DNA from: Dokdonia sp. Hel_I_53
GTDB taxonomy: Bacteria; Bacteroidota; Bacteroidia; Flavobacteriales; Flavobacteriaceae
Length of the DNA: 64,000 bases
Assembly (NCBI RefSeq): GCF_007827465.1
Contig: NZ_VISL01000001.1
Location: 2,809,001-2,873,000 of the forward strand
Reading direction: 5' to 3'
Below, piece by piece: positions 1 to 8,530 of this stretch (position 1 is the stretch's first letter; every line of letters begins with the position of its first letter). The notes beneath the pieces are model-generated. The model made no database searches, was not told the DNA's origin, and worked only from the letters and a program-made list of their open reading frames with translations. The position numbers and the translations under genes are program-made.

Positions 1-583
1 TATTTGTACTATACAAAACACGTCGAATAGAAGCTCCCCAATTTTGAGGATCTAATAAGATTGCTTCATCAATACATCGGGGTTTATCGGGTTGTGGTAG
101 GTCATTTAATCGCCAAACTTGGAAAAATTGAGCTGGACCAGAGGCTATAATCTCGTCACACCCAAAATAAGTGCCACCATTTCCTCCAAAAGGCCCCAAA
201 AATAAATTGTTTGAGGTATTTGCATTATTTGTAGTAGATCCACCTAATCCGTCTGGATAACAAGAATTAGTTCCCCCTCCATCAGGTGGAGCTATGGAAG
301 CACCTGAGATGTAATCATAAAATTGAACCTGACTTGGAAAGAATCCGTTAAAAGCATTATTGACAACTTGCCTTCTACCTCCAGAATTCATATTACCATC
401 AGTTGTAGAACTCAGATCAATAATAGCATTGCCATTTATTTTTATTTTAAGCTCTGTGTTAAAACCACCTAAAACGTCACTATCTGCGATAGTAATATCA
501 GAACGCACCCAGTATTGTGCATTCGCCTCACCCAAGGCTAGGAGTAATAGAAGCTTGATTAATATTTTAGTGTAGCTATACAT
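1..583 (-). CDS. Secreted protein of unknown function, 3' end beyond the window
   Basis: An open frame runs on the minus strand from an ATG at 583-581 to the window edge with no stop, giving about 194 residues. The start MYSYTKILIKLLLLLALG followed by ANAQ looks like a signal peptide with cleavage near residue 22. The mature part is rich in Gly, Asn and Ser (about residues 100-130) and has three or more Cys. It lies 35 bases after the stop of the FN3 protein at 619-2691 on the same strand, so it is probably the last visible gene of the toxin operon. A 24-bp perfect palindrome fills the spacer. I do not recognise the family. The C-terminus, where a type IX secretion signal would lie, is not visible. 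Confidence 0.7.
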   Translation of the reverse strand, partial: MYSYTKILIKLLLLLALGEANAQYWVRSDITIADSDVLGGFNTELKIKINGNAIIDLSSTTDGNMNSGGRRQVVNNAFNGFFPSQVQFYDYISGASIAPPDGGGTNSCYPDGLGGSTTNNANTSNNLFLGPFGGNGGTYFGCDEIIASGPAQFFQVWRLNDLPQPDKPRCIDEAILLDPQNWGASIRRVLYSTN

Positions 584-596
584 AGGTATCTTTACG

Positions 597-620
597 AGTA
601 CGCTTTCGCGAAAGCGTACT
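597..620. repeat. Palindromic repeat, copy 1 (24-bp perfect palindrome)
   Basis: Core CGCTTTCGCGAAAGCG at 601-616, extended symmetrically by AGTA and TACT. It lies in the spacer between two minus-strand genes, directly after the stop codon of 619-2691. This is the longest copy in the window. Confidence 0.95.
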
Positions 621-2691
621 AATATTTAATAGTCATTTTTTTAAGTTTAGAAATACGTCCGTCTTTAAAAACTGCACGTATACCGTATGTGTAACTCGTA
701 TTGATTTTAAGCGTGGGATCTATTAAACGTCTAATGTCTGCTGGAACGATACGAAGTAGTCTCATTTTTTCTCCAGTAATTGATTTATATAGTTCAAACT
801 CTACGATATCGTCACTTCTATAAGACCAGCTTAATTGTATTGATTTATCCTGCTTATTTACGGCACCATAAAAATTACGCACCTGATTATCTTTATTGTT
901 TTTAGGAATTTTTATAGAAACTGATGGCGAGGGTAGGGACTCGAGTTTACTTTCATCTATAGCTATAAGTGTATAACTGTAAAGAGTGCCCTCAGTGCCA
1001 TCATTGTCAACATATTGTTCTATGTCATTTTCACCTTCATACACAAGGAGCCAGTCTTTGCTATCATTTTCTTTTCTATACAGCTGCGTAGTAACCGCAT
1101 CTCTGCTAGAGCTCTTTGCCCAGCTAAGATTGATTTTTTGTTCATCTACTTTAAAGGTTTTAAAAACTGGCGAGGTAGGGGGTATAATATCTGGTTTTTT
1201 AAGAACAAGAGGTTCTGAATAGTCACTTTGATTATATCGGTAATCAATAGCTACAATTTTATAATACACCTTGCTATTTAAATTTTTTATAGAAACAGAA
1301 TCTCTGAAGGCTGTTGTTGAAATAGGTTTTGAAGTAATTTGACTATACTCCTCGTTTTCTAGATTCCCTCTAAAAACGCGGTACCCAAAGATATCTACAT
1401 CTGTGTTTGCCTTCCATTTTATATGTACGACACCAGAGCTGTCTATTTTACCAGTGAGACCTATAGGTCGAGATGGGGGGATAGAATCTACTGGCTGTAC
1501 TAGCATAGGGAATGACTTTTTTTGCGAGCCATATTTCCCTATAGCGCTTACTGTAAAATAATTAGAGGGTAAAAGTTTATTATATTTTATGGACCTAGCA
1601 GTAGGAGGTATGTCTTTAATTAAAACTTCTTGAGTCTCTCCCAAGCCATTAGATCTATTAAGCGAAAAGCTTGAGAGCTCACCATTTGCCTCTTCTGGAA
1701 ATTCCCAAGTGAGTTTTACAGTGTTGATATCTAGAAATTCTTTAGTCGTTAGAAAGGGCGTGAAGCCAAGAGCGGCTCTACCCGTTCCTCCAGCTTCATC
1801 TGAGTAAGGACTCGTTTCTCCAAAGACGGAAATACCCTGTACACGATACTTATAACCTTTATTATTTGCAATAGAATCCATATAATAGATCCTACCCGTA
1901 CGCTCATCTGCAGCTTGATTTAATAGTGTGTAGGGTCGTTTATTAATTTTTTTAAAAGCTTCTCCCTCTTGAGCTCTTTCTATATTGTAACTAGTAAATA
2001 TATCTTTATGTATTTTAAAATTCCAACTTAGCGAAGTCGCTGCATCTGTAAATGTGCTTACTAAATCGATAGGTTTTGGAAGGGGTTCATAATCTTGATA
2101 TCCTTGAAAAACACCACCGTATTGAATGTCATTTATTTGCTCTGGTACTGCAGAAATAACGCGATACACATACTTCTCATTGGGAGCTGCAGTATTATCT
2201 TTATATCCTAAACCAGCCATCTCTGCTACTTTAAAATCTTGATCTGCAGTGTATAAAGCAAATGTGTGGCGTTGCTCAATATCTTCTGAAAGAGCAACGA
2301 TGGATTCTATTTTATCAGTTCCCGTTACATCAAAAGTTTCTCCATAAATAGCCTGAGCAACAATAGCTGCATTATCATTAATCTGAACAATTGATTCCCA
2401 TGCCGCTAGAGGTTGAGGAACGATAGGAGCAGAAGAAAGCGTTCGAGCTTCTGGTTGAGCAAGCGTTTTTCCATCTCTTATAATTGTATAACGCTCTAAT
2501 ATATATCCATATCTATTAAGTTGTTTCCAAGATATCGGCTTTGTGGGAGCCCAGCGTATAAGTGCTTCATTCTCGGTAACTCTTGCTAGTACTTCTATAC
2601 GATTCTCCCTTTTTAATAGTGTGTCAGTCACAGACTGTCCTTGGCTCGTAAGAGTGAGAAGGAGTGAAAATATAATAATTGTATTTTTCAT
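619..2691 (-). CDS. Secreted multi-domain fibronectin type III protein
   Basis: 690 residues with an N-terminal signal peptide (MKNTIIIFSLLLTLTSQGQS). The rest is a series of about five or six FN3-like beta-sandwich units, roughly residues 40-110, 210-300, 310-400, 405-505, 510-600 and 605-690. Each carries the typical pattern of a Pro-rich entry (PPSRPIGL, PPTSPVF), a 'hIxLSW' strand and a late Tyr strand (YYKIVAID, YSYTLIAID). No catalytic motif is visible. It follows the 1635-aa gene by only 4 bases and is clearly in the same operon. FN3 arrays on secreted proteins usually act as spacers or binding surfaces; a role in surface display of the toxin encoded upstream is inference. Confidence 0.85.
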   Translation of the reverse strand: MKNTIIIFSLLLTLTSQGQSVTDTLLKRENRIEVLARVTENEALIRWAPTKPISWKQLNRYGYILERYTIIRDGKTLAQPEARTLSSAPIVPQPLAAWESIVQINDNAAIVAQAIYGETFDVTGTDKIESIVALSEDIEQRHTFALYTADQDFKVAEMAGLGYKDNTAAPNEKYVYRVISAVPEQINDIQYGGVFQGYQDYEPLPKPIDLVSTFTDAATSLSWNFKIHKDIFTSYNIERAQEGEAFKKINKRPYTLLNQAADERTGRIYYMDSIANNKGYKYRVQGISVFGETSPYSDEAGGTGRAALGFTPFLTTKEFLDINTVKLTWEFPEEANGELSSFSLNRSNGLGETQEVLIKDIPPTARSIKYNKLLPSNYFTVSAIGKYGSQKKSFPMLVQPVDSIPPSRPIGLTGKIDSSGVVHIKWKANTDVDIFGYRVFRGNLENEEYSQITSKPISTTAFRDSVSIKNLNSKVYYKIVAIDYRYNQSDYSEPLVLKKPDIIPPTSPVFKTFKVDEQKINLSWAKSSSRDAVTTQLYRKENDSKDWLLVYEGENDIEQYVDNDGTEGTLYSYTLIAIDESKLESLPSPSVSIKIPKNNKDNQVRNFYGAVNKQDKSIQLSWSYRSDDIVEFELYKSITGEKMRLLRIVPADIRRLIDPTLKINTSYTYGIRAVFKDGRISKLKKMTIKY

Positions 2692-2695
2692 CTTT

Positions 2696-5600
2696 CTAGT
2701 TCGGCTTATTGTAATTGTAATCAGTTGTACTAGTTATTGTTCCATCAGGAAGCACATACTTAATCCTAGTATTGTAATTTCCTTGTTTCATATATGGAAA
2801 TATGCCATTTATAATGTATTCATATTGGGAAATTTGTTGTGCATAGGCTGTTGGATTATTCAAATAAGCATTTACCACTTTATATTGAATATCAATAAAA
2901 TCTTGTTTGAAGGTAAGTGGTAGTAGATATCTAAAAGGTACTCGTTCTTTTAACAAATAATTATTTGGATCTGTGACTGTATAAATAGGATACCATTCAA
3001 GTAGATCCATTGACTTTACAGGTGGTACCCCTAAAACTGACTCATTTCTATTTACCGTAAAGTTATTGATAGGGTAATTTTGATAGATCAGAGGATAGAT
3101 CTCATTTTGATAATATGTATTGTTACTTAAATCTGCTTCCATTTGCATCATAGGCTTATATCCAGTAAGTTCTGTACCTTCAATCTCCTCGAGGTCAAAG
3201 CGTTCTGTTTCATTTGATCTTGTATGAAGTGCATGAACGTCTGAATAGATGATTTCCACCATAGGTTGTATATATACTTTTGAGGCCAGTTTTGCCGCAA
3301 AAGTGCTATAAGCACTAGTATGAAAATCAAATGAAAGAATTTCAACTGCTTCAGCATTTATGACAGATTCTCCTAAACTTACTTCAAGCACTTCGACTTC
3401 TGTGTCTTCTCCTAAGTTTTGATCTGAATAGGTTTGATCAAGACTACCTTGACTTCCAGTATTAGTAGGTTCTGTAACCATCGTTAAAGTATAATCAAGA
3501 TTATTACTCATGGGTGGCATATTCAAGTATACTCTATTATCACTTCCGCGGTATGAAATAGCAACTTCGCTATTTCCTTGATCAGTGATGAAGTAGGCTT
3601 TTTGAGTGAATCCTTCGATGTTTTCAAAAAGATAATCTTGGCCCGTTTTGAGTTTCACAAAAACCTCTCCGTGCTCATCTTTATGAACAAATTTTTGATC
3701 CATAGTAGGATACATATAAGCAATGTTCTCATGGGGGATATAATCAGGAGCTTCTCCTGTAGTGAAATTACGTATTTCTGTTTCTATAGCTTCTTGACCA
3801 TTGTCCATTAATACTTTCCATACCCCATTAGTGCGCTCTTCAAAGTTAACAGATACTTTTAATTGTAAATCCGTCATAGGTGGGAGTATGTCCTCTGAAG
3901 CAAAAGTGAGTAAGTCGCCAGTATCGTTCCAACTCATTTCGCCTACAATTGGAGATCCCGCATCAGTTACCTCAAACTCTTTGAGTTTAATACGGTAGGT
4001 CTTTACTCCTTGCTCATCCTCAAGTTCAAAAATATGATTCACTCTCATATTGAAACCAACTTGGGGTGCGGTAAAAACATCTACATCTGAGGTGTTATCA
4101 CCGGGTTGTATATCTGCTATTATTTTCAATCCACCTAAAGGCGCCCCATTCACAAAAGTACATTGCTCACCCAATTCTACTTTCATTCTAAATCGTCCTT
4201 TTACAAGGCCACCTAGCACGCTAAAGTGCCCACCAGCATATCCTCGAAACCAAACAGGATTAGGTAATTTAGCCTGCATCAATACTGCAAGTCCAGCACT
4301 TATTATTGGGACATCTTTTTTAATAAAGAGTAAACGTACTCTTACCCCAAGTTCTCCTTGAAGATAGGCGTAGGCTTGTCCGTTTGCATACCATCCATTG
4401 AGGCCTATTTGACCACTACCTTCACACTCTGCAGTTCCATAATCTTTAACCATGATATCAAATCCAACACCAGCCTGAAGTCTCGCATAAAAGATTAAAA
4501 AACTTATGTCTCCAGTATCTAAGCTAAAATCTGCTCCAAAGGCAAAACCACGACCGTCACCTAACATGTTTTCCTCTCGCATAGAATCTAGCTCTGCTAG
4601 TTCTACACCTAATATGTCTGCGACAATTGCTGGGGGAGCTGGACTACCGGGTATATTATCTCCCAGCATAAAGTAACCACCACTTTCGATAGAGGCTCCA
4701 CCAATACCTATTTTAAGACCTAACCGGTCAGTAGGCGTTCCCATATGAACATACCATGTGCTTGGAGCAAAATGTAACACAGCCCATCCAGCGCGGTTAC
4801 CAGAGGCACGACCTCTAAAGAGACCTCCTGCAGCGTCGATATATAAATCAAATGTTCCATGTAGCGTGCTCGTGGTAAAGTCATATTCTATTGCTGCATA
4901 CGCATTTAGACCGGCTTGTCCAGCAACGTTGTCAGGATACACTTGCTTAGATGCTTCTACTAAGTTTGTTTCTTTTAGTTGGTTTAGAACGTCATCAGAA
5001 AATCCTGCTTCATTTTGTACCACTTCTGCTAAGGTTCCTTTCAATTTTGCGGCAGGATTCGGTATGTCAAAATCTTGCATAACATGTCCTTCTCCATAAA
5101 TACTAATGCGGTTAAGACCACCAGAATTATTAAATGCAATTTCAAACCCGGCCCCTCCATTCAGGGCTTTTGAAGTTCCTGAAGTAGCAAAAAGAATCAT
5201 TGCTTTAATTCCTAGTCCGCTATCTAAATCAGGCACATATTCTGATCCAGAGGCTGTAAAACTAGAACTAAAACCAGCTTTCTTCATACGGTAAAAGGCA
5301 CCACCACCAAAACCTTTTATAGTAAATCCAGTACCGGTTTCAATACTTAGATTATCTACAAGGGCATCTACATACCAATATCTAAATTCTGTTTTTCCAA
5401 AAATTGCATTTGCACTTACGGTGAGTTCCTCGGACCCCAATCCTTTAAATCGTGCGGTTAGATTTCCTTTAAAACCATCTCCATAAGTTGGATCATTATC
5501 CATAAGGGTAATACTTCCTTCAAACTTAGCCCCACCAATATCTGCATTGATAGCGATTTCTGAAAAAGTAATATTCTTATATTTCCATTTGGTGAGACCT

Positions 5601-7603
5601 TCTTCTTCTCCAAAGGTTCCATTAACAGCCAATCGAGTAGACGCGCCAAAGGCATCTGCCTGCAGGTTAAGCATTAAATCGAACTCCAACGTAGCCGTAT
5701 TGTTTGTAGTGGTGAGCTCGATGTCTGCAATAGAGATCGGAAAGTTGGCTACTTTAACTTCACCTTCATACCCTAAATATCCTACTTTAAAAATAGGAGC
5801 ATCTGTTTTTAGGTGCAGGCCTTCAAATACAACTCCCTCAAACTCTACCGTTTTTTTAGCATTTGTATCTGGGGGTGTTTCAGAAGATTCATTCCCTGGC
5901 GGATCTGTATTATCTGCATAGATACCCATACTACCATGAAGCATCGCTTCTGGTTTAAATGTATTATCAGCAACTGTAAGACGCACGTAGGAGTTAGGTG
6001 CTATGGTTGCTGTGGCTTTCCACACATTAAAACGTATGGCTTCTGTAGGACTTGCGGTAAGAATGTACTCATCTGTCGCAGGATTGATGACTGCTGTATA
6101 GGAAAGTGCTAGTGTACTGCTAGGAGTAGAAAGCTCTTCTGCGGTAGGTGGTGTAACTGGCTGCGGATTATTTATGGCTTCTTGTTGTGCTAATGCATCT
6201 GCTTCTGCGGCTTCTTTTGATATAGGAAGTACAATCCCCCCAGCAAATTCTGCTTTGGTAAAATTATTTGCAATAAAGGAAGCTTCGATATGGTCTACAG
6301 AGAATTGCCATTTTGAGGCAACCCCTTCATCTAATGGTAATACATTATCCACTGAAAAGTCACCCGACACTCCCATGCCATCAATAAGCATATTTGTTGC
6401 ATTTAAGGTGATGCGTTCATCACTACCTTTAGCTTTAAATTGTTCGGGTAGGGCTATGGTTAAGGAGTTAATATAGACGCCTTTCCAGAGTTCTGGAAAA
6501 TCTTCGTCTAGGTAGTCTTGCTGGTAATTAGGGGGCCAGGTGATATTATCACTATTTCTGATATCACTAAAATCAAATACTGCGGTGTTTAGTTCAAACA
6601 CAAATCCTTTTTCCCAACCTGTGATTGCAAATCTCGGTAGTGAGATATCTACAAGAATGTCATTCCAATCACCAACGACTAAATTAAATTCTGCACCCAC
6701 ACGCTTTTGTATTCCTTGTGGATTTGCAGTAGACTGCGTGTTTGGATAGTAACTATTATCTACCGTGTAGTCAGGTTTGAGAGGTACAATCATAGAACGT
6801 GCAAATTGCACTTCTGCTTGCACGGCCAGTTCTTTAAAGCCATCACAATCTATAGTTACGTACGTCTTATCATCTACGTTTCCAGACTGCATATTCATAC
6901 CACCTTTAAGAATAATGGCACCACGACCTCCACTTATAGCAATAGGGAAATCTCCCAATAAGACAAGATTTGTATCTCCTTCAAGACCTCCACCGTGTGA
7001 TAATCGTATGTCGTTTGCACCAAAAAACAACTGTTTTTGATGACCATCTGCCCCTTCTTGCGGCAAGATAATACGTACGAATGCCGTGAGTTCTGTATAT
7101 TCGGCAGTAAAGTTTGCGCCACTTATACCTACCATATATTGAACATTGCCAATGGTCTTACGTATACCCACAGGTAACGCTACAAGGTCTGAGGGTTCTA
7201 AGGTTTCTATCCAATTCCCACTTTCATCTAGCGCCTGGAAGGTGGTTTCTGCCTTAGCGAGATGCTGCTCAATACTTACCGTGCTATCTTGTACTTGAGT
7301 TGTCAAGGCCCATAAGTTATCTTCTGTAAACTCTGGAGCTGCATCATTAAGTAAGTGCTTATAGTGTTTTGAAATTTGACTATCTAACTCCTCAAAAGAA
7401 CGAGACTTCACCATAGTCGTTGTGGAGGAAGGCTTCTTTTTGCTTGGGGTTTTGACATCAACGATTGCGGCACTCACCACAGGAGAAGTTGCAAACGTAC
7501 GTGTACGTTTCCCAACAGCTAGTGAGTCTTTACCAGTTGAGGCAAAGGTTACTGAGCATATTAGGAATGCGAGGAGTGTAAATATGGGGGTAGTGTTTTT
7601 CAT
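2696..7603 (-). CDS. Giant secreted beta-rich protein of a toxin-associated operon, function unknown
   Basis: 1635 residues. The N-terminus MKNTTPIFTLLAFLICSVTFA is a signal peptide. The body is rich in repeated amphipathic beta segments. Around residues 380-900 there are recurring phrases of the kind 'hxAxFxGxIxLP' and 'FEGVVFEGLHLKTDAPIF', and around 900-1200 Gly-rich stretches (GGGAFYRM, GIGGASIESGGYFMLGD). No nuclease, protease or known binding motif stands out. The ATG overlaps the stop of the immunity-like gene (ATGA), so the two are translationally coupled, and the FN3 gene follows after 4 bases. The size, export signal and place downstream of toxin and immunity suggest a structural part of a delivery or display apparatus. 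That is inferred from context only. Confidence 0.8.
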   Translation of the reverse strand: MKNTTPIFTLLAFLICSVTFASTGKDSLAVGKRTRTFATSPVVSAAIVDVKTPSKKKPSSTTTMVKSRSFEELDSQISKHYKHLLNDAAPEFTEDNLWALTTQVQDSTVSIEQHLAKAETTFQALDESGNWIETLEPSDLVALPVGIRKTIGNVQYMVGISGANFTAEYTELTAFVRIILPQEGADGHQKQLFFGANDIRLSHGGGLEGDTNLVLLGDFPIAISGGRGAIILKGGMNMQSGNVDDKTYVTIDCDGFKELAVQAEVQFARSMIVPLKPDYTVDNSYYPNTQSTANPQGIQKRVGAEFNLVVGDWNDILVDISLPRFAITGWEKGFVFELNTAVFDFSDIRNSDNITWPPNYQQDYLDEDFPELWKGVYINSLTIALPEQFKAKGSDERITLNATNMLIDGMGVSGDFSVDNVLPLDEGVASKWQFSVDHIEASFIANNFTKAEFAGGIVLPISKEAAEADALAQQEAINNPQPVTPPTAEELSTPSSTLALSYTAVINPATDEYILTASPTEAIRFNVWKATATIAPNSYVRLTVADNTFKPEAMLHGSMGIYADNTDPPGNESSETPPDTNAKKTVEFEGVVFEGLHLKTDAPIFKVGYLGYEGEVKVANFPISIADIELTTTNNTATLEFDLMLNLQADAFGASTRLAVNGTFGEEEGLTKWKYKNITFSEIAINADIGGAKFEGSITLMDNDPTYGDGFKGNLTARFKGLGSEELTVSANAIFGKTEFRYWYVDALVDNLSIETGTGFTIKGFGGGAFYRMKKAGFSSSFTASGSEYVPDLDSGLGIKAMILFATSGTSKALNGGAGFEIAFNNSGGLNRISIYGEGHVMQDFDIPNPAAKLKGTLAEVVQNEAGFSDDVLNQLKETNLVEASKQVYPDNVAGQAGLNAYAAIEYDFTTSTLHGTFDLYIDAAGGLFRGRASGNRAGWAVLHFAPSTWYVHMGTPTDRLGLKIGIGGASIESGGYFMLGDNIPGSPAPPAIVADILGVELAELDSMREENMLGDGRGFAFGADFSLDTGDISFLIFYARLQAGVGFDIMVKDYGTAECEGSGQIGLNGWYANGQAYAYLQGELGVRVRLLFIKKDVPIISAGLAVLMQAKLPNPVWFRGYAGGHFSVLGGLVKGRFRMKVELGEQCTFVNGAPLGGLKIIADIQPGDNTSDVDVFTAPQVGFNMRVNHIFELEDEQGVKTYRIKLKEFEVTDAGSPIVGEMSWNDTGDLLTFASEDILPPMTDLQLKVSVNFEERTNGVWKVLMDNGQEAIETEIRNFTTGEAPDYIPHENIAYMYPTMDQKFVHKDEHGEVFVKLKTGQDYLFENIEGFTQKAYFITDQGNSEVAISYRGSDNRVYLNMPPMSNNLDYTLTMVTEPTNTGSQGSLDQTYSDQNLGEDTEVEVLEVSLGESVINAEAVEILSFDFHTSAYSTFAAKLASKVYIQPMVEIIYSDVHALHTRSNETERFDLEEIEGTELTGYKPMMQMEADLSNNTYYQNEIYPLIYQNYPINNFTVNRNESVLGVPPVKSMDLLEWYPIYTVTDPNNYLLKERVPFRYLLPLTFKQDFIDIQYKVVNAYLNNPTAYAQQISQYEYIINGIFPYMKQGNYNTRIKYVLPDGTITSTTDYNYNKPN

Positions 7604-8154
7604 AATTCAGACTCGTTTTCTTCACTCTTTACTCTCCAAAAATCTTCAGTTAGATTTCTGTAAAACTTATTCGCAGGAATTCCATTGATTAAGTCTTTAT
7701 GAACCATTTTAATATCATTCACAAAATCAATTATATTGGAAGCTTTCGGAGTAAATCTTTGTTTAGAAAACCTATCTTCTAATACTATTAGGTCTTTATT
7801 ATTTTGACCTGTACCTAGTAATATATACTGATCAGTTGCACATTCTGCAATGGGTATATATTTCAATTCATGAATTTCATCGTCCTTATCAAAAGCCATC
7901 TTTAATACGCTTAGTCCCTCATTTAATGAAAGAAAATTATAAATGAGAAGCCTGCCCTCATCAGGAGTATAAAGTTGTTCTAACATCTCAGTCTTTATAT
8001 TCATCCTTGGGTCGAGATATTCAAATTTTTTCAATTTTGACCTACCTATCAAAAAGTTTTCGTAAAAATTTTTGTATATAGGAGGTAGATCAATATTTTC
8101 AGAAACATAATCGACTGTGTTTCTGATTTCAAATAGTTGTAAGCCTTCGAACAT
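7600..8154 (-). CDS. Putative SUKH (SMI1/KNR4-like) immunity protein
   Basis: 184 residues with no signal peptide, so cytoplasmic. The layout resembles SUKH-fold immunity proteins: an N-terminal helix with LPPIYKNFYENFLIG (about 23-37; compare 'LPxxYKxFL..G' of the family), a central region, then YIPIAECATDQYILLGTG (about 98-115) and a late 'ASNIIDFVNDI' segment matching the usual 'hxxSFxEFL' end. It starts 3 bases after the stop of the toxin gene and overlaps the next gene by 4 bases. SUKH proteins are known partners of HNH/EndoVII-type nuclease toxins, and the upstream gene ends in one. The assignment rests on motif pattern and position; another immunity family is possible. Confidence 0.65.
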   Translation of the reverse strand: MFEGLQLFEIRNTVDYVSENIDLPPIYKNFYENFLIGRSKLKKFEYLDPRMNIKTEMLEQLYTPDEGRLLIYNFLSLNEGLSVLKMAFDKDDEIHELKYIPIAECATDQYILLGTGQNNKDLIVLEDRFSKQRFTPKASNIIDFVNDIKMVHKDLINGIPANKFYRNLTEDFWRVKSEENESEL

Positions 8155-8157
8155 GTT

Positions 8158-8530
8158 CTAATTATTTGATGGAAAAAATCCAATTATAGGTGTATAACTT
8201 TTTATGATTGTAGCGCCTCCCGTATGAGAAGACCCATTTTCACAAGCCCTATTGTGTGTTTCAATAGGAACAGGTATTAAAGTTTTTCCATCTTCATGAT
8301 GATGCCAAACACATAATACCCAGCCCTCTGAATCAGCATAAATTGACGTAGCATCCTTGATAGCGCATTGTCCACTTATTTTTCTAAAATTTTCTTGTCC
8401 ATTTTGATTGTATTGTAAAAAAGCCCAATTATTGGCAGCTGTCATATCCGTACCAAATCCTGTCAAAGGACTCTGCCCGCTTAGTTCATCTGGTCTATAT
8501 CTTATTTTTCCATAGCCATTAGCCATAATA
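8158..8530 (-). other. C-terminal toxin module (WHH nuclease) within the 2019-aa protein
   Basis: Region coding for about the last 120 residues, from near GYGKIRYRPDELSGQSPLTG to the end. The Trp-His-His triad is encoded at about 8300-8310, followed by a spaced Pro, His and terminal HTGG. In the WHH family these His residues form the metal and catalytic site of a DNA nuclease. The boundary to the preceding region is approximate. Confidence 0.75.

Noticed and set aside
2543..2923. Plus-strand frames of 60-130 codons opposite the large toxin-operon genes
   Set aside because: They lie antisense to genes with clear protein signatures, show no domain or start signal and are expected from the codon use of long minus-strand genes.
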